Positions 20,913-29,702 of a DNA stretch of 57,952 nucleotides are shown piece by piece. The DNA is from Deltaproteobacteria bacterium. Lineage in GTDB: Bacteria > Myxococcota_A > UBA9160 > UBA4427. The stretch is from positions 30,851 to 88,802 of the forward strand of contig NZHD01000097.1 of assembly GCA_002691205.1 (NCBI GenBank). Reading direction: 5' to 3'. Under the pieces are notes generated by a model. That model ran no database searches. It worked only from the letters and a program-made list of their open reading frames with translations, and was not told where the DNA came from. The first letter of the stretch is position 1; each line of letters starts with the position of its first letter. A program made the translations under genes and the position numbers.

Positions 20913-21287
20913 TTGGCGGGCGAACAGGGGCGAAGTGTTAAAAAGCCATGGGGTTCAGAACTCATCTGGGCTGAAACCGACCGGTATGTGGGGAAAGTCA
21001 TTTCCATTAACCCAGGGCAGCGGCTCTCCCTCCAATACCATGAGCACAAGGATGAAGCCATCTTCGTCACCGAAGGGACGCTCCGCCTCCACCTTGAAGA
21101 CCCGTCTGGCGAGATCCAACTCATCGATTTGGCCCCGGGCGAATACAACCGAATTCCTGTTGGCCGCCGGCACCGCTTCGAAGCCCTGAAAGAACCCGTC
21201 AAGCTCGTCGAAGTATCGACTCCCGAACTCGATGACGTCGTTCGCCTAGAAGACGATTACGCGCGAGAGGGAACCAACGAACCCTGA
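20913..21287 (+). CDS. Cupin protein, mannose-6-phosphate isomerase type II C-terminal-like
   Basis: A 124-residue single-domain cupin that matches the C-terminal phosphomannose isomerase domain of bifunctional ManC/AlgA proteins: KPWGSELIWAETDRYVGKVI, LSLQYHEHKDEAIFV with the metal-binding His/Glu set, and PVGRRHRFEAL. As a stand-alone protein it may isomerise mannose-6-phosphate and fructose-6-phosphate, or bind another sugar phosphate. The TTG start at 20913 is preceded by AAGGGG at 20901. It follows yraN by 71 bases and converges on rplS. A link to GDP-mannose supply for the glycan is an inference. Confidence 0.82.
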   Translation: MAGEQGRSVKKPWGSELIWAETDRYVGKVISINPGQRLSLQYHEHKDEAIFVTEGTLRLHLEDPSGEIQLIDLAPGEYNRIPVGRRHRFEALKEPVKLVEVSTPELDDVVRLEDDYAREGTNEP

Positions 21288-21296
21288 AAGCCCATA

Positions 21297-21310
21297 CGGC
21301 ACCTCTGCCG
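21297..21310. terminator. Short GC hairpin between convergent genes
   Basis: CGGCA, a four-base CCTC loop and TGCCG form a perfect 5-bp stem in the 25-base gap between the stops of the cupin gene and rplS. It could terminate transcription from either side. Neither side has a clean T tract, so the call is tentative. Confidence 0.35.
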
Positions 21311-21312
21311 AA

Positions 21313-22023
21313 TCAGTCCTTCTTCTCTTCGTCAGCCGCGGGCTCTTCTGAAGCAGGCTCTTCCACCGCAGCTTCTTCTGCAGCACTGGCTTCGGCCTTT
21401 GCTTGGGCCTCCGCTTCGGCTTCAGCCTTCGCGGCCTCTTCAGCCTCCTTAGCCTCAGCCGCCTCACGCTGCTTCTTCAGTTCGGCATCTTGGACTGCCT
21501 TTACAGCTTGTCTTTCGGCTTTTTCTTTCGCCTTAGCGCGCTTCCGAGCCTTACCGGTCAACTTGCGACCGCCCTCTTCGACGCTCTCGGTCTCCACAAC
21601 TTCTTCCACGGCCTCAACCACAACTTCTTCGGCATTGGGGTCAACATCATTGACATCGGGGGCGACGAGTTCAGAAAGGTCTCGAACCTTGCTATGCAAT
21701 CTCGCCTTCTTGCCCGAGAGGTTCCGCAAGTAGTAAAGGCGAGAACGTCGGACGAAACCACGGCTCTTAATTTCAACCTTCGTGACCAACTGGGACTGCA
21801 CGGGAAAGATGCGTTCTACGCCTACGCCGCTTGCAATCTTTCGCACGGTGAAAGTCTCCCCTGAGCCGCTTCCACGGCGTCGGATGACAAGGCCTTCAAA
21901 GACCTGAATACGCTCTTTATCCCCTTCCTTGACTCGAACATGCACGCGCACAGCATCCCCCACACGGAAAGGTGGAAGATCACGGCGCAGTATCTCTTGC
22001 TCTACAAAGTCTAGGCTCTTCAT
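21313..22023 (-). CDS. rplS: 50S ribosomal protein L19 with long acidic C-terminal extension
   Basis: L19 lies at the interface of the 50S and 30S subunits. Residues 1 to about 114 are a complete bacterial L19 ([57 protein letters not shown]). Ordinary L19 ends near residue 115. Here about 120 more residues follow: an acidic stretch, a Lys/Arg/Ala-rich probable helix, then an Ala/Glu repeat-like tail, all in one frame without interruption. The start is supported by AGGGGA five bases before ATG. It is the last gene of the rpsP-khpA-rimM-trmD-rplS block, separated from trmD by 158 bases. The tail's function is unknown. Confidence 0.95.
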   Translation of the reverse strand: MKSLDFVEQEILRRDLPPFRVGDAVRVHVRVKEGDKERIQVFEGLVIRRRGSGSGETFTVRKIASGVGVERIFPVQSQLVTKVEIKSRGFVRRSRLYYLRNLSGKKARLHSKVRDLSELVAPDVNDVDPNAEEVVVEAVEEVVETESVEEGGRKLTGKARKRAKAKEKAERQAVKAVQDAELKKQREAAEAKEAEEAAKAEAEAEAQAKAEASAAEEAAVEEPASEEPAADEEKKD

Positions 22024-22087
22024 CTTTTTCCCCTATTCATCCACGCGTTCAAAGCGCGCTCTTTTCGGTCTAGTCATTCTCTTTTTC

Positions 22088-22128
22088 CCGGGACCAGACT
22101 CTTGGAACTTTCGTTCTCTGGCTCCCGG
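22088..22128 (-). other. Long hairpin in the trmD-rplS spacer, candidate L19 leader RNA
   Basis: Bases 22088-22098 pair with 22117-22128 in an 11-bp stem with one bulged base (22122). The loop itself contains GAAC / GTTC enclosing, on the minus strand, a GAAA tetraloop. It sits about 65 bases before the rplS ATG in an otherwise tight operon. No T tract follows on the minus strand, which argues against a terminator. A regulatory leader for L19 or an RNA-processing site is possible. Confidence 0.45.
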
Positions 22129-22181
22129 CTTCAATCAACCCGCGTACCGTCAGTCACATCTTTCCAGACTTCAGACGCACC

Positions 22182-22880
22182 TTAATCATCTCGACCGGCC
22201 AACAAATCCGGTCGTCTATTTCGAGTCCAAGCGACTGCCTGCTCATGCCTCCACCTCTTGATGGCGGCATGATCCCCCGATCGCAGCACCGAAGGAACAT
22301 CGAGGCCACGGTAAGTTGGCGGCCGAGTATACTGCGGACCCTCAAGAAGATCCTCCCTAAATGACTCCATCTTTACGGAATCTGGATTTCCGAGCACACC
22401 GGGCACCAGGCGGACCACGCCTTCAATCAGGGCCATGGCCGGAATTTCTCCTCCTGAAAGGACGAAATCGCCCAAAGAGACCTCCTCATCCACCGCCAAA
22501 TCGAGCACCCGCTGGTCAAAACCCTCATACCGCCCACAGACTAAAAGCAGCGACTCTTCTCCCGCTAGACGCTCTAGAGCCGCTTGATCCAGACGAGAGC
22601 CCTGCGGAGACAAAGCCAAGACACGCGTTCGACGCCCCGCGCCCTTCTCACCCGCCAAAGCCTCGATGGCTGGCACCAAAGGTTCAGCCATCATCACCAT
22701 TCCTGGACCTCCCCCGTAGGGAGAATCGTCCACCGTTCGGTGCTGATCTTCCGTCCATTCTCTCAAATCGTGAACATCCACCCTGGTCAGTCCTTTTTCC
22801 CGAGACTGGCCCACAAAAGCGGTAGACCTGAACGACTCAAAAATCTCAGGAAACAGGGTCAAAATGTCGATCTCAAGCAT
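22182..22880 (-). CDS. trmD: tRNA (guanine37-N1)-methyltransferase TrmD
   Basis: TrmD makes m1G37 in tRNAs that read CCN, CUN and CGG codons, preventing frameshifts. The 232-residue sequence has the SPOUT trefoil-knot motifs LLVCGRYEGFDQRV and SLGDFVLSGGEIPAM, the SPYGGGPGMVM loop and the C-terminal domain, all at normal length. It is five bases downstream of rimM and co-directional with it. Confidence 0.97.
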   Translation of the reverse strand: MLEIDILTLFPEIFESFRSTAFVGQSREKGLTRVDVHDLREWTEDQHRTVDDSPYGGGPGMVMMAEPLVPAIEALAGEKGAGRRTRVLALSPQGSRLDQAALERLAGEESLLLVCGRYEGFDQRVLDLAVDEEVSLGDFVLSGGEIPAMALIEGVVRLVPGVLGNPDSVKMESFREDLLEGPQYTRPPTYRGLDVPSVLRSGDHAAIKRWRHEQAVAWTRNRRPDLLAGRDD

Positions 22881-22885
22881 CGCGA

Positions 22886-23455
22886 CTACTCTGCCTCATC
22901 GATCAAGCCGGGAAGAGCTTCTATCCGAATCCGGCGCGTGGGCCCGTCGATCTCTTGCATAATCTCGCGAGCGGTGGGCACAAGCACCTGCCGGCCCGAA
23001 TCACTTCGAATCACAAGAACGTCATGACCCCCTGTATCCCAAATCTCTTGCACTTCACCCACACGTTCACCTTGGAGCGTCTCCACCGTAAATCCGATCA
23101 ACTCGTGCCAGTAATATTCATCCTCGTCCAAGGGCTCTAAATCCTCGGAGCCAATCATCACCATCTGGCCTCGAAGAGCTTCCGCGGCCGTTCGATCCGT
23201 CACCCCTTCAAGCCCTAATCTCACCTCCCCGCTGCGACCGGACCCTCTGCTGAGCACTGGATAGCAGCGCGACTCAGGGTCCTTCCGGTTCTCGCCGAGC
23301 CAAACCGAAGCGACAGAAAGAAGGTTTTGAGGACCGTCTCCCAGCCAACGCACACGCACCTCGCCACGAAGCGCATGGGCCCCAACGACTCGGCCGAGTT
23401 CAACTCGAGACGACTGGAACTCTGCTTCGTTCGAAAAGGACGTCATACGTTGCAT
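22886..23455 (-). CDS. rimM: Ribosome maturation factor RimM
   Basis: RimM assists assembly of the 30S head and binds S19. The 189-residue product has the N-terminal RimM domain (ELGRVVGAHALRGEVRV) and the C-terminal PRC-barrel (YYWHELIGFTVET, VLVIRSDSGRQVLVPTA). The start is not certain. In-frame candidates are TTG at 23476, ATG at 23455 and ATG at 23446, none with a strong ribosome-binding site, and I give the middle one. The gene lies between khpA and trmD as usual. Confidence 0.94.
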   Translation of the reverse strand: MQRMTSFSNEAEFQSSRVELGRVVGAHALRGEVRVRWLGDGPQNLLSVASVWLGENRKDPESRCYPVLSRGSGRSGEVRLGLEGVTDRTAAEALRGQMVMIGSEDLEPLDEDEYYWHELIGFTVETLQGERVGEVQEIWDTGGHDVLVIRSDSGRQVLVPTAREIMQEIDGPTRRIRIEALPGLIDEAE

Positions 23456-23506
23456 CCATCGGACTTGAATTCCCAAGCCTAGGGGAAATGAACCGAGGAG
23501 AAATCG

Positions 23507-23746
23507 TCAGTCGACGATATCGAGACGTAACTTGGAGCAGCCGGGAGCCTTGCCCAACAATGCGCGCATCGCCTTCGCGACCCGACCCTGCCTTCCGATC
23601 ACACGACCTCGGTCATCGTCGGAGGTATTTAACTCAAGGGTCTGTCCGTCATCTGAAACATCCACATGAACATCGTCTGGACTCGACACCAAGGCCTTCG
23701 CGACAAAGGTCATCAGTTCGGCCCCTCGGTCAGAAGCTTCAGACAT
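23507..23746 (-). CDS. khpA: KH domain RNA-binding protein KhpA
   Basis: A 79-residue single KH domain protein with the GxxG loop GRQG in the segment RGRVIGRQGRVAKAMRALL. KhpA (YlqC family) binds RNA and in some bacteria partners KhpB. The frame is open upstream within rpsP, but the ATG at 23746 overlaps the rpsP stop by one base and has GGAG seven bases before it, so it is the clear start. The rpsP-khpA-rimM-trmD-rplS order is a widespread conserved block. Confidence 0.93.
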   Translation of the reverse strand: MSEASDRGAELMTFVAKALVSSPDDVHVDVSDDGQTLELNTSDDDRGRVIGRQGRVAKAMRALLGKAPGCSKLRLDIVD

Positions 23747-24009
23747 CAGGAAGCTCCAGCCGCGGCGACCGCTCGACTTCGCGCGCGCTTCACGAGCGTG
23801 CGGACGGTGTCCGACATTTGCGCACCCTTTGAGATCCAACCCTCGATTCCATCAATATCTAAACGAAGTTCTTCAGGGGTTGTCTTCGGATCATAAGTAC
23901 CAAGAAAAGCGAGCGGACGTCCATCGCGAGGCTTTCTCTCGTCAATGGCCGTTACTCGGTAGAAGGGGCGCTTTTTCGAACCCGCGCGGGTCAGGCGAAT
24001 TTTCACCAT
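23746..24009 (-). CDS. rpsP: 30S ribosomal protein S16
   Basis: An 87-residue S16 with the signatures MVKIRLTRAGSKKRPFYRV and FLGTYDPKT. S16 is needed for 30S assembly. Its ATG is preceded by AAGGA. It is the first gene of the ribosomal/RNA-modification block. Its stop overlaps khpA. The signal-recognition gene ffh, often found upstream of rpsP, is not here. Confidence 0.97.
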   Translation of the reverse strand: MVKIRLTRAGSKKRPFYRVTAIDERKPRDGRPLAFLGTYDPKTTPEELRLDIDGIEGWISKGAQMSDTVRTLVKRARSRAVAAAGAS

Positions 24010-24321
24010 GAGCGGAAAATCCTTTTCAAAATCAAAATGTTAAATGTCCCATCGAGAACCGATCGGTCCGGGGCGACGGAGGCTAGAAGATCGTTCCGCC
24101 CGGGTCAACAACCGACTTGACGATCCAAGCTTTGACACTCCTGACGCTCAAAGCCCTTTGCACGCGCATCTTGAATGTCATCAGGAAGTCGAAGACGCCC
24201 CTATTCACCGTCTAGCACCACTCTACGCATTCTCACGTCTACAATGGAGCCAAAACTGCCCAGAATCCCTTCGGGGGACGGATGCCTCCCGTGAAGACCA
24301 AGCCCAAAATCAAGCACCAAG
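24010..24321. other. Intergenic region upstream of rpsP (312 bases)
   Basis: No convincing gene lies between the end of the DUF721 gene and the start of rpsP. Open frames here have no recognisable family and continue into neighbours in the wrong frame. The region should contain the promoter and leader of the rpsP operon on the minus strand. I see no consensus -35/-10 pair, only an AT-rich stretch at about 24020-24045 close to the rpsP start. Confidence 0.5.
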
Positions 24322-24654
24322 TCATTCCTTCCCACGGTACCCCACACGGAAGCGAAGATCTGCTGGAGCGTCGTCTTTCAACTGATCTCGAAGGCTCCGC
24401 AGAATCTCCACCCGCTTCAGTTGAAGCTGCTGGCACCATACGCTGGTGTCCACCGACACCTCCAGCACACCCGCACGAATTCCGACAGGGCGCGAATGAC
24501 TCGCCACCACCGACCCAACGCACGCCTCCCACTCTTCACCAATCCTAAAAGCCCCTGCGGCGGCTTCCAGGCCGAGATCCTGAAGCACCGAGCCAATGAC
24601 CTTTCCGACGGCACGGGGCTCGGATCGGGCCCTCCCGCGTTTAGCTGGGCTCAC
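24322..24654 (-). CDS. DUF721 (DciA-like) protein
   Basis: A 110-residue basic protein of the DUF721 family, recognised by the pattern GEEWEACVG followed by SHSRPVGIRAGVLEVSV, then WCQQLQLKR. DciA, the best-known DUF721 member, loads the replicative helicase DnaB in bacteria lacking DnaC or DnaI. Other DUF721 proteins are uncharacterised, so that role is only possible here. It starts with GTG overlapping the DUF1015 stop (GTGA). It is the third and last gene of the tsaC-DUF1015-DUF721 operon. Confidence 0.75.
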   Translation of the reverse strand: MSPAKRGRARSEPRAVGKVIGSVLQDLGLEAAAGAFRIGEEWEACVGSVVASHSRPVGIRAGVLEVSVDTSVWCQQLQLKRVEILRSLRDQLKDDAPADLRFRVGYRGKE

Positions 24655-25937
24655 TCGTTGTCCTCGTAGACCCGGAAAACCATGCCTGTCGGTATCTTGG
24701 GGTAGAAGAAGGTCGATTTTTGAGGCATCACCTCTCCCTCGCGAGTCACGCGAAAAACATCTTCAGGCTGGAGTGGATTCAAGTAGAGAGCCACCGTTCC
24801 CTTGCCCTGCCTGACATCGAGGGCCGCTCTTTCTGCGCTCTTGGGAAAGCGCACCTCACCGGCTCGAATGTCGTCCGTATCCAGCCCAAACACTCGACCC
24901 AAAACCTCACCTTCAATTAAACGAACCAGCAAAGCTTCCCCAAGAGGCTCATTGCGCACAAAAACCTGCAAGCTTCCGTTGGCTTGATCGGCGACAAAAG
25001 CCGCTTTTCCTTTGTGCTCGTCGAGTAAGGCCATGGCCTTGGCGGCCACCTCCCCAGCGTCCCCTTCCGCCTTCACCTCCTGGCGTGCCCATCCTGGCAA
25101 CGCGCTCTCCCACTCTTCCGTCGAGGGCACAGCACGGTGAGAAACCACCCGATGGATCGGAAGAAGCAGACTTCCCGGAGCGTACGCATTCGCAAAGTAA
25201 GCCAGAGTCGAATCAAAGGGTTCTTCGTTCTCTCCGAACTTCGCCTCCATCCGCCGCTGACGCTTGTATTCAAGAGCCGTCTCGTATCGATGATGGCCGT
25301 CCGCGATCACGCATGATTGATCGCTCATAAATGATTCAATCGCGGAGAGAGCCTCGGGGTCAGACAAACGCGCCAATTCGTAATGAACACCCGCATCGTC
25401 CGTCGCTGAACCTAGAATCTCGCCCTCCGGCCCGAAGGCGCTGGCGAGATAGGCCGTCAGGGCCTCTTTCCCATCTTCATAGAGGAGGAATACGCTCGAG
25501 AGATTCGCTTGAGCGGCTTTTAGGAGTTTGAGCCGATCCGCCTTTGGTCCCGCCAAGGTCCGCTCATGCGGCATGACTTGGCGCTCTTCGTATTCAGCCA
25601 AACCCAGTTCGGCGTAAAACCCGATGCGTTCGAGCGCGGTGCCCTCTGGAGACTCAAAGCTTTGCTTCATCACGTAGTAGCCAGGCCCGTCATCTTTAAT
25701 CAAAACACCCGATTGCCTCCACTTCGTCAGAAGTTCCGCCAAATGCGCATAATCCGTGGTGGCTTCATCCGCGGCGTCTCGGGTCAATTCGAAGCGAATC
25801 GCATTGTGAGGATCTCGTTCAAAAAAGGCGTCTCGCTCATCATCGGCCACCACGTCATAAGGCGGCACGATCACGTTGGACAGATCCACTTGCTTCAGGT
25901 CGTAACGAAGGGCTTCAAAAGGCCGGACCACCGTCAT
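24651..25937 (-). CDS. DUF1015 family protein
   Basis: A 428-residue DUF1015 protein. The family signature opening VRPFEALRYD, the VIVPPYDVV segment and the ADGHHRYETAL motif are all present. The DGHHR motif is shared with free-serine kinases of the SerK/SbnI type, which have a ParB-like fold, so a small-molecule kinase or nucleotide-dependent activity is conceivable but not shown. The ATG at 25937 overlaps the tsaC stop (ATGA). Normal length; cytoplasmic. Confidence 0.88.
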   Translation of the reverse strand: MTVVRPFEALRYDLKQVDLSNVIVPPYDVVADDERDAFFERDPHNAIRFELTRDAADEATTDYAHLAELLTKWRQSGVLIKDDGPGYYVMKQSFESPEGTALERIGFYAELGLAEYEERQVMPHERTLAGPKADRLKLLKAAQANLSSVFLLYEDGKEALTAYLASAFGPEGEILGSATDDAGVHYELARLSDPEALSAIESFMSDQSCVIADGHHRYETALEYKRQRRMEAKFGENEEPFDSTLAYFANAYAPGSLLLPIHRVVSHRAVPSTEEWESALPGWARQEVKAEGDAGEVAAKAMALLDEHKGKAAFVADQANGSLQVFVRNEPLGEALLVRLIEGEVLGRVFGLDTDDIRAGEVRFPKSAERAALDVRQGKGTVALYLNPLQPEDVFRVTREGEVMPQKSTFFYPKIPTGMVFRVYEDNE

Positions 25938-26611
25938 TCTTCTTTTTCTCCTCGATCAAAGTCAATTTCTGGCAAAAAGGAATAGAGCGTTTCCGCAGAG
26001 ATTGCTCCAACTCTCAAAATCTTAGGTCGAGAACCGCTCAAATCCAGCACAGTCGAGGGGGTGCCCCCCTCGGAGACGAACTCAGACACGCTGGGTACAT
26101 ACGGCCCCGTCTCATCCCTCTCACAAAGGCGCCTCGCCTCACTCTCACTCTCAGCCGGTGGATCTCCACTGCGATTCAAACTAGTCGCGGTCAAAAGCCC
26201 TAATCCGGCCTCAGCAGCGCCTCTAGAAAAAGCAGCAGCCCAGGAATGAGAGCTACAGCGAAGCCCAACAGCCCCATCCTCTCGAGCAATTCCGTCCGCA
26301 AATGTACGACCACAAGAAAGAACGAGAGTCAGAGGGCCAGGCCAAAATCGATCCATCAACCGGCAAGCCTCAGCCGAAGGGGAAAAGCCCGTCTGCCTGA
26401 GGATGGCCAGATCGGGCACCAACAAAGAAATCGGTTGATGATCCTTTCGCCCCTTCCACGCTCTCAAGCGACTCACCGCGCGCTCCGAGGTGGACACCGC
26501 CGCCAAGCCCCAGACCGTTTCAGTTGGAAACGCGACACATTCATCGGCCGCCAACCGCTCCACAGCCAGGAGAATAGACTTACTTAGAGCTGAAACGCTG
26601 TCCTTGTTCAT
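25934..26611 (-). CDS. tsaC: L-threonylcarbamoyladenylate synthase (TsaC/Sua5/YrdC family)
   Basis: The enzyme makes threonylcarbamoyl-AMP from threonine, bicarbonate and ATP, the first step of the t6A37 tRNA modification. The 225-residue sequence has the YrdC domain only (AFPTETVWGLAA, KGRKDHQPISLLV, FWPGPLTLVL, TATSLNRSGDPPA). It lacks the extra C-terminal domain of Sua5, so TsaC-type is the better label. It heads a three-gene operon with 4-base overlaps. Confidence 0.92.
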   Translation of the reverse strand: MNKDSVSALSKSILLAVERLAADECVAFPTETVWGLAAVSTSERAVSRLRAWKGRKDHQPISLLVPDLAILRQTGFSPSAEACRLMDRFWPGPLTLVLSCGRTFADGIAREDGAVGLRCSSHSWAAAFSRGAAEAGLGLLTATSLNRSGDPPAESESEARRLCERDETGPYVPSVSEFVSEGGTPSTVLDLSGSRPKILRVGAISAETLYSFLPEIDFDRGEKEE

Positions 26612-26686
26612 GGCGATCTCTTTTCGCTCACGATCACTCTGCTCCCTAATATCTCCGATGAGAGGGCTCCAGTGACGCCGGCGCCG

Positions 26687-27985
26687 TCACCGAGGGATTA
26701 GCGCGCGCGCTCCAATATCTCGGCGAACCTGCGATCCGCTAAACTCGATGGAGTCGACAGCCGCGTACGCGCGATCTCGAGCCGATTGGACCGTCTCGCC
26801 CCGCGCCGTCACGCCAAGCACTCGCCCCCCACTTGTCTCAAAGCCCTTACCCTGGGCCCCCGGCTGAGTCCCCGCATGAAAAACAACCACGTTCTCATCG
26901 GCTTCAGCTTCCGAGAGGCCACGAATCTCTTTGCCTTTCGGATAAGAGCGAGGATACCCTTCTGAAGCCATCACGACGCAAACCGCCGCTTCCCCCCAAC
27001 CCAATTTCGCATCAGGATCGAGATGGCCTTCCGCGGCTGATTTAAGAATCGGCAAAAAATCACCGTCCATTCGCACCATCAAGGGCTGGGTTTCCGGATC
27101 ACCAAACCGCACATTGAACTCAATCACATATGGATCGCCCGAATCATCGATCATCAGACCCACAAACAAAACGCCGACATAAGGATGGCCATCCGCCGCC
27201 ATCCCTGCGATGGCGGGTCGCACAACACGCTCAAGAACCCGCTGCTCCACGTCTTGATCAACTACCGGCGCCGGCGAATAGGCCCCCATGCCACCGGTAT
27301 TCTCTCCTCGGTCTCCATCGAGGGCGCGCTTATGGTCCTGGGCTGCAGCGAGAGTCACGAAACGCTCTCCATCACTAATCGCGTAGTACGAAGCTTCCTC
27401 GCCCATCAACCATTCTTCAATCACCACCGAGTGCCCCGCATCGCCGAAGCGGCCTTCGGCCATCATCTCCCGCAAAGCTGATTCGGCCTCTGCGGGCGTT
27501 TCGCACATGGCGACACCCTTGCCCGCAGCCAACCCGTCGGCCTTCACAACCGAGCGACCACCGCGTTCTCGTACATACTCGATCGCTTCGCTGAGATCCG
27601 AAAACGCACGATATCCTGCTGTCGGTATCCCATGGCGGGCCATGAAAGCTTTGGCAAAAGACTTACTGCCCTCGAGCTGAGCGGCTGCCGCAGAAGGCCC
27701 AAAGACCAAAATGCCCTCTGCACGAAGTCGATCTGAAAGTCCCGCGGCCAACGGATCCTCAGGACCAATCACAACTAAATCAATTTTCTCAACGCGGGCC
27801 AACTCCACAATCGCATCGAGATCGTTTGCCCCAACGTGGGGACGGCATTCCGCAAGCGAGTTCATCGCAGCACTGCCAGGAGCCACAATGAGGGCCTCCA
27901 CTTCAGGGCTCTGCGCGATTTTCCAGACCAACGCATGCTCTCGCCCACCGGAACCGACGACAAGAACTTTCAAGCTAACCCCCAC
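26687..27985 (-). CDS. purD: Phosphoribosylamine-glycine ligase PurD
   Basis: PurD (GAR synthetase) joins glycine to phosphoribosylamine in purine synthesis, using ATP. The 432-residue product has the N-terminal VLVVGSGGREHAL motif, the ATP-grasp core (VVKADGLAAGKGV, EEWLMGEEASYYA) and the metal-binding segment VIEFNVRFGDPETQ. Full length. It sits 51 bases downstream of purH on the same strand, a common purine pairing. Confidence 0.97.
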   Translation of the reverse strand: MGVSLKVLVVGSGGREHALVWKIAQSPEVEALIVAPGSAAMNSLAECRPHVGANDLDAIVELARVEKIDLVVIGPEDPLAAGLSDRLRAEGILVFGPSAAAAQLEGSKSFAKAFMARHGIPTAGYRAFSDLSEAIEYVRERGGRSVVKADGLAAGKGVAMCETPAEAESALREMMAEGRFGDAGHSVVIEEWLMGEEASYYAISDGERFVTLAAAQDHKRALDGDRGENTGGMGAYSPAPVVDQDVEQRVLERVVRPAIAGMAADGHPYVGVLFVGLMIDDSGDPYVIEFNVRFGDPETQPLMVRMDGDFLPILKSAAEGHLDPDAKLGWGEAAVCVVMASEGYPRSYPKGKEIRGLSEAEADENVVVFHAGTQPGAQGKGFETSGGRVLGVTARGETVQSARDRAYAAVDSIEFSGSQVRRDIGARALIPR

Positions 27986-28036
27986 GTAAAATAGGCTCTC
28001 CAGTATGGAAAGAACCCGAGATTGCCAAATATCCGA

Positions 28037-29608
28037 CTAGTGCCTGAAGTGACGGACGCCTGTGAATATCATCGGGACTCCAAGCTGATCCGCTGCTTCA
28101 ATTACGGACTCATCACGATTTGAGCCTCCAGGTTGAATCACGGCGGTCGCCCCCGCATGGACCGCTGCCTCGAGCCCATCCGGGAAAGGGAAGAACGCAT
28201 CGCTGGCCAACACGGACCCCTTCAAAGGCAGCCCCACCCGGGCGGCCTTTGAAACCGCATTGTGCACAGCATCCACACGCGAGGTGGCTCCCCCTCCCAC
28301 TCCTAAGGTGTGCCGCTCGTCTGCGAAAACGACGGCATTGCTCTTTACGTGCTTGACCACACGCCAAGCGAAGTCGAGGGCTTTCCGCTGCTCGTCAGTG
28401 GGCTGTGCCCGCGTCACAACTTTGGCGCCAACTAATTCGTCTACCGAGCGATCGGGCTCTTGCGCCAGAAGACTTCCGTAAATTCCACGCCACTCGTGTT
28501 GCGTTGCATCAATCCGAGCCGGATCAAAGGCGAGAAGCCGGCGATTTTTCTTCTTTTGAAGGAGCTCAAGCGCATCCGCCTCAAAGGCGGGCGCGACCAG
28601 AACCTCTGTAAAAATCTGGTCGACTTCTTCCGCAAGAGCCAGATCAAAAGGACGGTTGCTGATAATAATGCCGCCAAATGGAGACTCGGGGTCGGTCTCA
28701 AAGGCCCTCTGATAGGCCTCAAGAGGCCGTTGACCTACACCCACTCCACAGGGAGTGTTGTGCTTTAAAATCCCGACTGCGGCCTCGCCGACGTCCATGA
28801 AGTCAAGGATCAATCCCAAAGCGGCCTGCACATCGATGAGATTGTTATAGGACAATGCCTTTCCATGGAGAGGCTCTACCAAGGAAAGAAAATCGCCGTA
28901 AAGGGCAGCGGACTGATGCGGGTTTTCGCCATAGCGAAGCACAGATGCCTTGGGGAGCGCCGCGATCACATGCTCTTCGAATCCATTCTCGTTCTCATTC
29001 GGCAATTGCTCAGCCAGCCAAGCCTGAATCGCCGAGTCATAGCGCGCGGTACTTTGGAACGCTTTAAGCGCAAAACGGCGACGCGTGGCCTCTCCCAGCC
29101 CTTTATGTTCCTGAAGTTCGCTTAAGACGGAGTCATAGTCGGAAGGATCACAGACCACAGCCACATGAGCGTGGTTCTTGGCCGCCGAGCGCACCATCGA
29201 CGGGCCCCCGATGTCAATTTTTTCAATGGCCTCCGCGTAGGTCACGTCCGGACGAGCCACTGTTTCTTCAAAGGGGTAGAGGTTCACCACCACAAGGTCG
29301 ATGACCCCAATTTTATTTTCGGCCAGGTCCTTGAGATCTTCCTCAAGGTTTCTCCGAGCCAGAATACCGCCGTGAATCTTCGGGTGAAGCGTCTTCACTC
29401 GGCCTCCGAGCATCTCGGGCGATCCCGTCAAATCAGCCACATCGAGCACATCAAGACCCGCCTCACGGAGCGCTTTCGATGTCCCGCCTGAGGCCACAAG
29501 TTCAACCCCCAACGCCGCAAGACCCTTCCCCAACTCAAGAAGGCCGGTTTTGTCAGATACTGAAAGCAAAGCCCTGGAAACGGGCCGTATTGAGTCTTCG
29601 GGGGGCAT
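28037..29608 (-). CDS. purH: Bifunctional AICAR transformylase / IMP cyclohydrolase PurH
   Basis: PurH catalyses the last two steps of IMP synthesis. The 523-residue protein has the N-terminal MGS-like IMP cyclohydrolase domain (LLSVSDKTGLLELGKGL, LVASGGTSKALREAG, GGRVKTLHPKIHGGIL) and the C-terminal transformylase domain (RYGENPHQSAALYG, ILKHNTPCGVGVG). An in-frame GTG/ATG extension reaches 29833, but the ATG at 29608 is preceded by a perfect AGGAGG five bases away and matches the family length. It is likely co-transcribed with purD and alr. Confidence 0.97.
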   Translation of the reverse strand: MPPEDSIRPVSRALLSVSDKTGLLELGKGLAALGVELVASGGTSKALREAGLDVLDVADLTGSPEMLGGRVKTLHPKIHGGILARRNLEEDLKDLAENKIGVIDLVVVNLYPFEETVARPDVTYAEAIEKIDIGGPSMVRSAAKNHAHVAVVCDPSDYDSVLSELQEHKGLGEATRRRFALKAFQSTARYDSAIQAWLAEQLPNENENGFEEHVIAALPKASVLRYGENPHQSAALYGDFLSLVEPLHGKALSYNNLIDVQAALGLILDFMDVGEAAVGILKHNTPCGVGVGQRPLEAYQRAFETDPESPFGGIIISNRPFDLALAEEVDQIFTEVLVAPAFEADALELLQKKKNRRLLAFDPARIDATQHEWRGIYGSLLAQEPDRSVDELVGAKVVTRAQPTDEQRKALDFAWRVVKHVKSNAVVFADERHTLGVGGGATSRVDAVHNAVSKAARVGLPLKGSVLASDAFFPFPDGLEAAVHAGATAVIQPGGSNRDESVIEAADQLGVPMIFTGVRHFRH

Positions 29609-29702
29609 TCGATCCTCCTGTTCCGTCAGATTGGGAAGGCTATGGGACGGGACCGCAGAGTTTGTAACCGGGTCCAGAAGCGAAGTCAATCGACACGCGA
29701 CC

